Positions 1 to 8,556 of a DNA stretch of 64,000 bases are shown in pieces (position 1 is the first letter of the stretch; the number at the start of each line of letters is the position of its first letter). A program made the translations under genes and the position numbers. Source of the DNA: Colivivens sp963626085 (GTDB taxonomy: Bacteria; Bacteroidota; Bacteroidia; Bacteroidales; Bacteroidaceae); contig CAVFVJ010000031.1 of assembly GCA_963626085.1 (NCBI GenBank), forward strand, positions 44,693 through 108,692, written 5' to 3'. The notes beneath the pieces were generated by a model that made no database searches, had not been told where the DNA came from, and saw nothing but the letters and a program-made list of their open reading frames with translations.

Positions 1-1340
1 GGGAGAAGATACAAGCAGAGATGGACAGACGGTTCAAGGAAACTGGGGTGCAAAACGCCTATTTCCCTCTCCTAATACCTAAGTCATTCCTCAGCAAAGA
101 AGCAGAGCATGTGGAAGGCTTCGCCAAAGAATGCGCAGTGGTCACACACTATAGACTCAAAGCCAATGAGACACACGACGGAGTGGTTGTCGACCCTGCC
201 GCAAAATTGGACGAGGAACTGATTATACGACCTACATCGGAAACAATAATATGGCACACATACAAGAACTGGATAAAGTCATATCGTGACCTTCCAATAC
301 TGTGCAACCAGTGGTGTAATGTAATGAGGTGGGAGATGCGAACACGTATATTCTTACGTACATCCGAATTCCTCTGGCAGGAAGGACACACTGCACACGC
401 AACCCGTGAGGAAGCGGAAGAGAGGGCGAAGATGATGCTGAAGGTGTACGCTGACTTCGTGGAGGACTACATGGCCGTTCCTGTGGTGCAAGGAGTGAAG
501 AGCGAGACAGAGCGTTTCGCAGGTGCGCTCGACACCTATACTATTGAAGCAATGATGCAGGACGGTAAGGCTCTGCAGAGCGGTACCAGCCATTTCCTCG
601 GACAGAACTTCGGCAAGGCGTTCGATGTGACTTTCCTCAACAAGGAAAACAAACTCGAATACGCATGGGCTACCAGCTGGGGAGCGTCAACCCGACTCAT
701 GGGCGCACTTATCATGACCCACTCCGATGACAACGGACTGGTACTACCACCGAAACTAGCTCCGATACAAGTGGTGATAATACCTATTTGGAAAACTAAC
801 GAACAGTTCGATGCAATTAACAAGAAAGCCTTCGAGATTGTTGATAAGTTGAAAGCTATGGGCATCAGCGTGAAGTACGACAACGACGACAACAAGCGTC
901 CTGGATTCAAGTTCGCAGACTACGAAATCAAGGGTGTGCCAGTACGTCTCGTACTGGGAGCGAGGGACTTGGAGAACTCCACCATCGAGATAATGCGCCG
1001 CGACACTTTGGAGAAAGACACTGTAAGCTTAGACTGCATCGAACAACGTGTTAAGGAACTACTTGACAATATACAGGAGAACATCTACAAGAAAGCACTT
1101 GAATTCCGCAACTCACGCATCTATGAGTGCGAGGACTATGAAGAGTTCAAGACAAAAATCAAGGATGGAGGCTTCTTCTTATGCCACTGGGACGGTACAC
1201 CTGAGACAGAGGCGAAGATAAAGGAAGAGACACAGGCGACCATCAGGTGTGTGCCTTACATGTTCGAGCAGACTCCGGGAGTCGACATGGTGAGCGGCAA
1301 GCCAGCCAAATACAGAGTCATCATAGCTCGTGCATATTGA
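1..1340 (+). CDS. proS: Prolyl-tRNA synthetase, 5' truncated by window edge
   Basis: This is the class II aminoacyl-tRNA synthetase that charges tRNA-Pro in the cytoplasm. The open frame continues upstream of the first visible ATG (position 21) to the window edge (codons from position 3), and that ATG lies inside the conserved N-terminal part, just before the YFPLLIPKSF segment, so the true start is outside the window. Visible features are the motif 2-like region RWEMRTR followed by FLWQEGHTAH, the TSHFLGQNF segment, the anticodon-binding domain and a C-terminal domain ending in Tyr. The sequence resembles the short archaeal/eukaryote-like ProS without the editing insertion, which is common in Bacteroidetes and usually near 490 residues, so roughly 50 residues are missing. 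The downstream S37 peptidase gene begins 44 bases after the stop, with no terminator between them. Confidence 0.95.
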   Translation, partial: EKIQAEMDRRFKETGVQNAYFPLLIPKSFLSKEAEHVEGFAKECAVVTHYRLKANETHDGVVVDPAAKLDEELIIRPTSETIIWHTYKNWIKSYRDLPILCNQWCNVMRWEMRTRIFLRTSEFLWQEGHTAHATREEAEERAKMMLKVYADFVEDYMAVPVVQGVKSETERFAGALDTYTIEAMMQDGKALQSGTSHFLGQNFGKAFDVTFLNKENKLEYAWATSWGASTRLMGALIMTHSDDNGLVLPPKLAPIQVVIIPIWKTNEQFDAINKKAFEIVDKLKAMGISVKYDNDDNKRPGFKFADYEIKGVPVRLVLGARDLENSTIEIMRRDTLEKDTVSLDCIEQRVKELLDNIQENIYKKALEFRNSRIYECEDYEEFKTKIKDGGFFLCHWDGTPETEAKIKEETQATIRCVPYMFEQTPGVDMVSGKPAKYRVIIARAY

Positions 1341-1384
1341 TCAGACACAAACAAAATATAAACGGACACTAAAAACTAAAAGCA

Positions 1385-2683
1385 ATGAAACGAATCCTTT
1401 CAGCAGTATTAGTCACACTTGTGGCTCTTGCCACTATGGCCCAGCAGGACACCACTGCGTTCATGAGTCAGCTCATCAACCTTAAAGGTATCAGTGACGT
1501 AACTCCTCTAGAGTCAAAAATTTTCAAGGAGAAGTATGTAATGAAAATTAAACAGAACGTTGACGGTGACAATACAGATAAGGGAACATTCACACAGCGT
1601 GTCTTCGTGGCACTGAAAGGAACAGACCGCCCTACCGTCATTGTGACAGAGGGTTATTTCGCAGATTATGGCTTCAGAGATTTTCAGGAGGAGCTGTGCC
1701 AACTTTTCGATGCTAACATGGTGATTGTGGAATACCGTTACTTCGCGGAGTCCACTCCAGAACCGTGCAACTGGGATTATCTGACCGTCGACAATTCACT
1801 GCGTGACCTTCATAACGTGCGCAAGACACTCGGCGCTGTGCTTCCAGGTAAGTGGATAAGCACTGGGACAAGTAAGGGCGGACAGACCACCATGTTCTAC
1901 AGGGTGGCCTACCCCAACGATGTAGATGTGAGCGTAAGTTACGTGGCTCCGCTCAACAAATCGGTTGAAGACGGCAGACACGAAGTGTTCCTCGCAAAGG
2001 AAGTCGGCACCAAAGCCGAACGCGAGACCATCCTCAAGGCACAACAGGAAATGCTCAAGAGGAGAGAGACCATGATTCCGCTCTTCAAGAAGTACTGTGA
2101 CGAGCGGAACTACAAGTTTTACTTGTCACTCGACGAAATTTACGACTATTGCATATTTGAATATCCGTTCGCACACTGGCAGTACGGCACGCCTATAGAA
2201 CAGGTACCACCCGTAACAGCCAGTGACGAAGAGCTATTCTATCACTTCATGACAGTGGCAGGACCAGATTATTTCGTATACCCAAACAGATATCTGTCCT
2301 TCGACGTACAGGCTGCGCGTGAACTAGGTTATTACGGATATTCACTTAAAGGCCTAAAGAAATGGACTGTGGTGAAGGACACCAAGAACTATCTGAAGAA
2401 AATCATGTTGCCGCCAGAGCTGCGCGACATCACATTCGACCCAACACTCTACAACCGTACCGTGAAATTCCTGAAGGAGGAAGACCCTACACACATATTT
2501 ATATATGGAGAGACTGATCCGTGGAGTGCGAGTGGCGTGTGCACATGGCTCGACTGCAGTAAGAAGACTAACATGAAGATATACGTACAGCCACGAGGCA
2601 GTCACAGTTCACGAATTGGAACCATGCCAGAAGACTTGCGCAACGATATCATCAACCGCATCACCAAATGGCTCGAACTGTAA
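1385..2683 (+). CDS. Secreted S37-family (PS-10 type) serine peptidase
   Basis: A predicted exported serine peptidase, probably a tripeptidyl aminopeptidase-like enzyme of MEROPS family S37. Residues 1-20 form a Sec signal peptide ending at Ala-Gln-Gln. The alpha/beta-hydrolase nucleophile lies in GTSKGG (Ser163), the acid is probably Asp378 in GETDPWS, and the His is about 407 in RGSHSS. The 432-residue length fits the family. The ATG at 1385 is chosen because it directly precedes the signal peptide. It lies 44 bases after proS and 57 bases before clpC, all on the same strand, so cotranscription is possible, although the functions are unrelated. Substrate and exact cleavage specificity cannot be read from the sequence. 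The periplasm or cell surface is the likely site of action. Confidence 0.85.
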   Translation: MKRILSAVLVTLVALATMAQQDTTAFMSQLINLKGISDVTPLESKIFKEKYVMKIKQNVDGDNTDKGTFTQRVFVALKGTDRPTVIVTEGYFADYGFRDFQEELCQLFDANMVIVEYRYFAESTPEPCNWDYLTVDNSLRDLHNVRKTLGAVLPGKWISTGTSKGGQTTMFYRVAYPNDVDVSVSYVAPLNKSVEDGRHEVFLAKEVGTKAERETILKAQQEMLKRRETMIPLFKKYCDERNYKFYLSLDEIYDYCIFEYPFAHWQYGTPIEQVPPVTASDEELFYHFMTVAGPDYFVYPNRYLSFDVQAARELGYYGYSLKGLKKWTVVKDTKNYLKKIMLPPELRDITFDPTLYNRTVKFLKEEDPTHIFIYGETDPWSASGVCTWLDCSKKTNMKIYVQPRGSHSSRIGTMPEDLRNDIINRITKWLEL

Positions 2684-2740
2684 ACTGGCATAATATTTGT
2701 TGTATGGCATGTACAGAATAACAACCAACAAATAAACAGG

Positions 2741-5239
2741 ATGAAACTCTCATTACCGTTTTCAAGCAAACTAAAGAAAATATTCACATACAGCAGAGAG
2801 GAGGCAGCCCGTCTCCGCAATGACAGTATCGAGCCCGAGCATCTGATGCTTGGGATAATCCGTGATGGCGACAATCATGCATATAACATCTTACATGAAT
2901 CACTGGACATTCAGCACTACAAGCACATACTGGAAAACAACGTAAAAAACGAAGACGCCACTATCACTGACCCCATCGAGATGACAGTAAGTGACGACAC
3001 ATCAGATATTCTACGCTTGAGCATGCTGGAAGCCAAACTATTGAAAAGCGACCAGATAGAGACTGAACACATCCTGCTCGGTTTCCTTAAACGTGGAATG
3101 ATACAGGCATCTGAGTATCTGAGCAACAACGGTGTCTCATACAGCAAAGTGTTTGCGACACTCACCAAAAAGACTTCACCAAAGGCCGACATTGGCTATG
3201 ACGAAGAGGATGATGAAGATGCTCCCCCCACCAACAGGAGCAACAAGAACAACTACAGTACACAGACTACTGATAAGAACTCAAGTACAGACACTCCTGC
3301 CATAGACTCCTTTGGAGTGGACATAACGGCAACGGCACGTGAGGGGAAATTGGACCCCGTAGTAGGCAGAGAGAAAGAGATTGAGCGCATAGCGCAAATC
3401 CTATCACGCCGTAAGAAAAACAATCCGGTACTGATTGGAGAGCCAGGTGTTGGCAAGAGTGCGATTGTTGAAGGATTGGCCATGAGAATCATAGAGCGCA
3501 AAGTGTCACGTATACTGTTCGACAAACGTATCGTTTCTCTCGACATGTCATCCATCGTGGCAGGCACGAAGTACAGAGGACAGTTCGAGGAGCGAATGCG
3601 CGCCATCATCAACGAACTCAAGGACCATCCTGAAATCATCGTGTTCATAGACGAGATACACGGCATCATTGGAGCTGGCAACCAAGCAGGACAGATGGAT
3701 GCTGCCAATATGATGAAACCGGCATTGTCACGGGGCGAACTGCAATGCATCGGAGCCACAACCCTCGACGAGTACCGCAAAAGTATCGAAAAAGACGGAG
3801 CGTTGGAGCGTAGGTTTCAAAAGATTATCGTGGAACCGACCAGTGCAGATGAAACCAAAATCATCCTGCACAACATCAAAGACCGTTATGAGGCACACCA
3901 TAATGTGACATACACCGAGGAGGCCATCAACGCATGTGTAACTTTGACGGACAGGTATGTCACTGACCGCTACTTCCCCGACAAGGCAATTGACGCTTTA
4001 GATGAGGCTGGGTCAAGGGTACACATCTCCAATGTGAGCGTTCCAAAGGAGATTGAACAACAAGAGAGACTCATTGACGAGGCTGTAAGACTGAAGGAAA
4101 GGCTAGTTAAAGAACAGGACTATGAGGGTGCTGCAGACTATAGGGACAAGGAGAAAGCACTTAGGACTCAACTGACACAGATGAAGTCTGACTGGGAAGC
4201 CAAATATACAGAGACCAAAGAGATTGTCGACACAGACCAAGTGGCGAACACTGTGTCCCTGATGACTGGTATCCCAGTATCAAAGCTCGCCACAGACGAA
4301 GGAATGCGCTTGAAGGGAATGCGTAAAGAACTGAAATCTAAGGTGATTGCACAAGATGCGGCGATCGATAAGTTAGCAAGTGCCATCCAACGTAGCAGGA
4401 TAGGACTGAAAGACCCCAACCGTCCAATAGGAACGTTTATGTTCCTCGGTCCCACAGGTGTGGGCAAGACATATCTAGCAAAGAAATTGGCGGAACTGAT
4501 GTTCGGCTCAGTCGATGCGTTGATACGCATCGACATGTCGGAGTATATGGAGAAATTCACCGTCAGCAGGTTGGTTGGTGCACCTCCAGGATACGTCGGT
4601 TATGAAGAAGGTGGGATGCTTACCGAACGTGTACGCCGCAAGCCATATTCCATTGTACTACTGGACGAGATTGAGAAAGCACATGTAGATGTGTTCAATC
4701 TCTTGCTTCAAGTAATGGATGATGGAAGGCTAACTGACTCCAATGGACGAACTGTGGATTTCCGCAACACTGTTATCATCATGACATCCAATGTCGGAAC
4801 CAGACAACTCAAGGACTTTGGACACGGCATCGGGTTCTCCGCCATGGAGTCAAAAGACGACAAACAGTTGAGTCGCAGTATAATACAGAAAGCTCTCAAC
4901 AAGCAGTTCTCACCTGAGTTCCTCAACCGTATCGACGAGATTATCACATTCGACCAACTTGAACTCGATGCTATCTTGAAGATTATAGACATCGAGTTGG
5001 ACAGTGTATCCAAACGTGTTGAAAGCATGGGTTACAAGCTCCAGGTGGACGATGACGCAAAAGAGTTCATAGCAAAGAAGGGATATGACAAACAGTTTGG
5101 AGCACGTCCACTGCGCAGGGCTATTCAGCAACACCTCGAAGACGGTATTGCCGAGATGGTGGTGGAGCAAGAAGTAATCGCAGGTGACACTATCGTGGCA
5201 TATCTGGACAATGATAGCGTGAAATTCAAAATAGACTGA
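2741..5239 (+). CDS. clpC: ATP-dependent Clp protease ATPase subunit ClpC
   Basis: An AAA+ unfoldase that feeds substrates to ClpP. The 832 residues show the ClpC order: an N-terminal double Clp-N repeat (about 1-145), an acidic low-complexity linker (about 150-185), a first AAA module with Walker A GEPGVGKS near residue 230 and Walker B VFIDEIH, a UVR-like coiled segment (about 445-480, EQDYEGAADYRDKEK), a second AAA module with GPTGVGKT near 570 and VLLDEIEKA, and the C-terminal D2-small domain. The UVR segment between the modules separates ClpC from ClpA and from ClpB, which has a long middle domain. Cytoplasmic protein quality control is the established family role. A strong terminator follows immediately at 5252-5289. 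Confidence 0.95.
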   Translation: MKLSLPFSSKLKKIFTYSREEAARLRNDSIEPEHLMLGIIRDGDNHAYNILHESLDIQHYKHILENNVKNEDATITDPIEMTVSDDTSDILRLSMLEAKLLKSDQIETEHILLGFLKRGMIQASEYLSNNGVSYSKVFATLTKKTSPKADIGYDEEDDEDAPPTNRSNKNNYSTQTTDKNSSTDTPAIDSFGVDITATAREGKLDPVVGREKEIERIAQILSRRKKNNPVLIGEPGVGKSAIVEGLAMRIIERKVSRILFDKRIVSLDMSSIVAGTKYRGQFEERMRAIINELKDHPEIIVFIDEIHGIIGAGNQAGQMDAANMMKPALSRGELQCIGATTLDEYRKSIEKDGALERRFQKIIVEPTSADETKIILHNIKDRYEAHHNVTYTEEAINACVTLTDRYVTDRYFPDKAIDALDEAGSRVHISNVSVPKEIEQQERLIDEAVRLKERLVKEQDYEGAADYRDKEKALRTQLTQMKSDWEAKYTETKEIVDTDQVANTVSLMTGIPVSKLATDEGMRLKGMRKELKSKVIAQDAAIDKLASAIQRSRIGLKDPNRPIGTFMFLGPTGVGKTYLAKKLAELMFGSVDALIRIDMSEYMEKFTVSRLVGAPPGYVGYEEGGMLTERVRRKPYSIVLLDEIEKAHVDVFNLLLQVMDDGRLTDSNGRTVDFRNTVIIMTSNVGTRQLKDFGHGIGFSAMESKDDKQLSRSIIQKALNKQFSPEFLNRIDEIITFDQLELDAILKIIDIELDSVSKRVESMGYKLQVDDDAKEFIAKKGYDKQFGARPLRRAIQQHLEDGIAEMVVEQEVIAGDTIVAYLDNDSVKFKID

Positions 5240-5251
5240 GTATAAAAAGTG

Positions 5252-5289
5252 AAAGGACTTTGAGTCGTGAAGGCTTAAAGCCCTTTTTT
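5252..5289 (+). terminator. Intrinsic terminator after clpC
   Basis: An imperfect hairpin (9-bp inner stem 5258-5266 with 5272-5280, extended by the outer AAAGG/CCTTT arms with one mismatch) is followed by six T residues. It lies 12 bases after the clpC stop and 35 bases before the next gene. Confidence 0.85.
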
Positions 5290-5323
5290 GTGTTAAACAA
5301 TAAATATCGATTATCAATAACTT

Positions 5324-6757
5324 ATGGGTGGTTTTTTTGGAACGGTTTCAGCCAAACCATGTATCAATGACCTATTCTATGGGACAGACTACAACTCGCA
5401 CCTCGGAACAATGAGGGGCGGAATGTCCACGTACAGCAAGGAGAACGGTTTTATTCGTTCAATCCACAACCTTGAATCCACATATTTCCGTTCAACCTTC
5501 GAAGACGAACTGGAGAAGTTCAAGGGAGAATCAGGAATAGGTGTCATCAGTGACACAGACGCACAACCCTTGTTGATGAACAGCCATCTGGGACGTTTTG
5601 CCATAGTCACCGTTGCCAAGGTAAACAACAAAGAGGAGTTGGCAGACAAGCTGTTGAAAGAGAACATGCACCTGTCTGAATTCAGTTCGGGCAAAATCAA
5701 CCAAACTGAACTCATCGGACTGCTCATCATCAAGGGGAAGTCATTTGTGGAAGGCATCGAGAACGTATTCCGTGAGGTGCAAGGCTCGTGCTCACTCCTA
5801 TTACTGACGGAAGACGGAATTATAGCAGCACGCGACTCCTGGGGCAGGACACCTATCGTTATCGGAAAGAAAGAGGGCGCGTACGCAGCCACAAGTGAGT
5901 CTACCTCCTTCCCAAACCTCGGGTACAGCATTGAGAAGTACCTTGGACCAGGCGAGATAGTGCGCCTCCACCACAACAATATGGAACAGTTGCGCAAGCC
6001 CAACAAAGGAATGCAGATTTGTTCATTTCTATGGGTATACTACGGTTTCCCTACATCGTCATACGAGGGCATCAACGTGGAAGATGTCCGTTTCCGCTGC
6101 GGCAAGAAGATGGGCGAATACGATAACGCAGACATCGACTGTGTGTGTGGCATTCCAGAGTCGGGAACAGCTATGGCACTGGGATATGCAGCAGGGCACG
6201 GAGTACCATACCGCAGAGCCATATCCAAGTACACACCAACATGGCCACGTTCTTTCACACCGAGCAACCAAGAGAGACGCAACCTCGTAGCAAAGATGAA
6301 ACTCATAGCCAACCGAGAAATACTCCACGGACAGAAAATGCTGTTCTGTGACGACTCGATAGTGCGAGGCACCCAACTCCGCGACAATACTAAAGAGTTG
6401 TACGAGTGCGGAGCCAGGGAGGTGCACATGCGCATATCCTGTCCCCCACTGATCTACGGATGCCCGTTCATCAATTTCTCGCGCTCCCAAAGTGACATGG
6501 AGCTGATAACACGCCGAGTCATAAAAGACTTCGAGGGCGATGAGAACACGAACCTCGACAAGTATACACAGACCGACTCCCCCGAGTACTGCCGTATGGT
6601 GGACGAAATTGGCAGACGACTCAACCTGTCATCACTCAAGTTCAGCAAACTGGAAACGCTCATTGAATCAATCGGATTGCCCAAGTGCCAAATATGCACA
6701 CATTGCTTTGACGGCAGTAGCGATTACACACTAAAAAAGAACAATACCATAGAATGA
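5324..6757 (+). CDS. purF: Amidophosphoribosyltransferase family protein lacking the N-terminal catalytic Cys
   Basis: PurF makes phosphoribosylamine from PRPP and glutamine, the first step of purine synthesis. An N-terminal Ntn-type glutaminase domain (about 1-230) is followed by a type I phosphoribosyltransferase domain with the PRPP loop CDDSIVRGTQ (residues 342-351) and a C-terminal Cys-x2-Cys-Phe pair resembling the iron-sulphur ligands of the Bacillus-type enzyme. The oddity is the start, MGGFFG. Where active enzymes have the nucleophilic Cys followed by Gly (as in ECGVFG), this protein has Gly2. No in-frame upstream extension supplies a Cys. It may be ammonia-dependent, may partner another glutaminase, or may have a changed role. 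A second PurF-like gene, with a Cys, lies at 31891-33816. The gene overlaps the ThiE-like gene by four bases. Confidence 0.8.
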   Translation: MGGFFGTVSAKPCINDLFYGTDYNSHLGTMRGGMSTYSKENGFIRSIHNLESTYFRSTFEDELEKFKGESGIGVISDTDAQPLLMNSHLGRFAIVTVAKVNNKEELADKLLKENMHLSEFSSGKINQTELIGLLIIKGKSFVEGIENVFREVQGSCSLLLLTEDGIIAARDSWGRTPIVIGKKEGAYAATSESTSFPNLGYSIEKYLGPGEIVRLHHNNMEQLRKPNKGMQICSFLWVYYGFPTSSYEGINVEDVRFRCGKKMGEYDNADIDCVCGIPESGTAMALGYAAGHGVPYRRAISKYTPTWPRSFTPSNQERRNLVAKMKLIANREILHGQKMLFCDDSIVRGTQLRDNTKELYECGAREVHMRISCPPLIYGCPFINFSRSQSDMELITRRVIKDFEGDENTNLDKYTQTDSPEYCRMVDEIGRRLNLSSLKFSKLETLIESIGLPKCQICTHCFDGSSDYTLKKNNTIE

Positions 6758-7317
6758 AGATTGTCGTAGCCACATCACCGCAGTTCTTCATCGAAGAGAA
6801 CACCATCATACAGACCTTGTTCGAAGAGGGTCTCGACATCTTGCATATCAGCAAGCCAGAATCAGAACCAATTTTCTGTGAACGGCTACTGACGCTGATG
6901 GATCCGAAGTGGTACGGCAAAGTAGTTGTCGAAGACCATTTTTATCTAAAGGACGAATACAACCTTAGGGGAATTCATTTGACAGACCGCAATCCTGACA
7001 TCCCATCCAACTATAAAGGACTGGTATCGCGCACTTGCACTGTGGACGACATAGAGAAGTGGAACAACCGTTGCGGATACGTAATTCTGAACACATCCCC
7101 ATCAATAGTCCAGCAAGCCATGTCGCGACATCTGATTAGCCATAAGGTATATGCCGGTGGAGTGACGACTCTCGAAGGAGTGATGGACGCACAGAAGTAT
7201 GGATTCGGAGGAATAGTCATAAACGACGTGCTGTGGAACCAATTTGACCATCACGAGTCATACAACTACAGAGATTTGATAGATTTGTTCAATAAATTCC
7301 GCAAAGCCACGGACTAA
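6754..7317 (+). CDS. ThiE-like thiamine phosphate synthase family protein
   Basis: A 187-residue TIM-barrel protein of the ThiE/TenI family. Family members couple the thiazole and pyrimidine halves of thiamine or act as related regulators. Supporting motifs are the HISKPE strand near the start (the position of the substrate-binding (R/K)xK region), the GIHLTDRN strand, and YAGGVTTLEGV followed by GFGGIVINDV, matching the family GGI and gxGGvavis phosphate-binding motifs. It is shorter than typical ThiE (about 205-215 residues). The start overlaps the stop of the upstream PurF-family gene in an ATGA arrangement, which implies translational coupling. Both act in pathways leading from PRPP to aminoimidazole ribotide, from which the thiamine pyrimidine derives. 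Catalytic competence is uncertain. Confidence 0.7.
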   Translation: MKIVVATSPQFFIEENTIIQTLFEEGLDILHISKPESEPIFCERLLTLMDPKWYGKVVVEDHFYLKDEYNLRGIHLTDRNPDIPSNYKGLVSRTCTVDDIEKWNNRCGYVILNTSPSIVQQAMSRHLISHKVYAGGVTTLEGVMDAQKYGFGGIVINDVLWNQFDHHESYNYRDLIDLFNKFRKATD

Positions 7318-7332
7318 TTGAAATAAAAGCCG

Positions 7333-7340
7333 TAACTTTG
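7333..7340 (+). promoter_or_regulatory. Bacteroidetes -7 promoter box for prs
   Basis: TAACTTTG matches the Bacteroidetes housekeeping -7 consensus TAnnTTTG and lies 51 bases before the chosen prs start. No convincing -33 element was seen. Confidence 0.6.
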
Positions 7341-7391
7341 CATTAGTTTAGTCTTTACTTGACGATACACACACATCATACATCCAATATA

Positions 7392-8354
7392 ATGGAAGAT
7401 AACAAAACATACAAGGTTTTTGCGGGTACTAATTCAAGGTATCTGGGCGAAAAAATTTGCAAGGAGTTGAAGACACCGCTAGGCAACATAGTTCGCACAA
7501 ACTTCTCCGACGGAGAATTTGTAGTTTCCTTTGAAGAGTCAATCCGAGGAAAAGACGTGTTTCTCATACAGTCTACGTTCCCTAACACTGACAATCTCAT
7601 GGAGTTGCTTCTGATGGTCGACGCCGCCAAGAGGGCATCTGCGCATCAGATTATTGCAGTGATGCCCTACTTCGGGTGGGCACGCCAGGACCGCAAGGAC
7701 AAACCACGTGTCCCGATAGGTGCGAAGCTGGTGGCTGACATGCTCAGTGTGGCAGGTATTGACCGCCTTATCACTATGGACCTCCATGCGGAGCAGATTC
7801 AGGGTTTCTTCGATGTGCCAGTTGACCATGTATACGCCTCACTTATATTCATCCCTTACATTCGGGATCTCAAGCTAGACAACCTCGTCATAGCAGCTCC
7901 CGACGTGGGTGCGTCCAAGCGTGCTGCCAAGTTCTCCGACAACCTTCAGGTTCCACTAGTGCTCTGCAACAAGACACGTAAGAAAGCCAACGTGGTTGAC
8001 TCCATTCAGATTATCGGTGACGTGGCAGGCAAGAACGTGGTTATCGTTGATGATATGGTGGACACAGCCGGTACCATCACGATGGCAGCCGACGAGATGA
8101 AGAAAGCCGGAGCATTGTCGGTACGTGCTGTCGCCAGCCACTGCATCATGAGCGGTCCAGCATCCGAACGTGTGGAGAAGTCCTCACTGGAGGAAATGCT
8201 TTTCTCCGACTCCATCCCGTACAACGGCAGCTGTCCGAAGGTGAAGCAGATATCCTGTGCACAGATGTTCGCCAAAGCTATTGAGGGAATCGAAAAGAAC
8301 AAGTCGCTCAGTACCCTTCTCGACTTTGAGCTTAAGGAGGGAGAGGCTGATTAG
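7392..8354 (+). CDS. prs: Ribose-phosphate pyrophosphokinase (PRPP synthetase)
   Basis: Makes PRPP from ribose 5-phosphate and ATP, feeding purine, pyrimidine, histidine and NAD synthesis. The 320-residue length is typical. Motifs include FSDGEF near the N terminus, the YFGWARQDRKDKPR flexible-loop region, MDLHAEQIQGFFD, and the PRPP loop VVIVDDMVDTAGT near residue 220. The ATG at 7392 is preferred over one at 7359, because the extra 11 residues have no family counterpart and 7392 lies nearer the expected leader length after the -7 box at 7333-7340. The gene follows the PurF-family and ThiE-like genes, both of which depend on PRPP chemistry, but has its own promoter. A strong terminator follows. 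Confidence 0.97.
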   Translation: MEDNKTYKVFAGTNSRYLGEKICKELKTPLGNIVRTNFSDGEFVVSFEESIRGKDVFLIQSTFPNTDNLMELLLMVDAAKRASAHQIIAVMPYFGWARQDRKDKPRVPIGAKLVADMLSVAGIDRLITMDLHAEQIQGFFDVPVDHVYASLIFIPYIRDLKLDNLVIAAPDVGASKRAAKFSDNLQVPLVLCNKTRKKANVVDSIQIIGDVAGKNVVIVDDMVDTAGTITMAADEMKKAGALSVRAVASHCIMSGPASERVEKSSLEEMLFSDSIPYNGSCPKVKQISCAQMFAKAIEGIEKNKSLSTLLDFELKEGEAD

Positions 8355-8416
8355 ACATTAACAGCAACTAGAAGATTCTGACTGTTGCGTTTCACACACA
8401 TTGATTGTTAATAATC

Positions 8417-8459
8417 AAATGTCCTGAGACTCGTCACTGAGAGTCTTAGGACATTTTTT
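8417..8459 (+). terminator. Intrinsic terminator after prs
   Basis: A 14-bp stem (8419-8432 of the left arm pairing with the 8441-8454 arm) is followed by a T run to 8459. Confidence 0.9.
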
Positions 8460-8491
8460 ATGTCTTTTATTCAAGTACGCTCCCCATGTCA

Positions 8492-8521
8492 TTGCGACAA
8501 AAGGAAAAATCACTAACTTTG
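8492..8521 (+). promoter_or_regulatory. Promoter of the thioredoxin-like/arabinofuranosidase operon
   Basis: TTG at 8492-8494, a 19-base spacer, then TAACTTTG at 8514-8521, a near-ideal Bacteroidetes promoter 36 bases before the first gene. Confidence 0.8.
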
Positions 8522-8556
8522 CAAGTAGAATCTCTAAAACAATAGACAAGAAAAAA

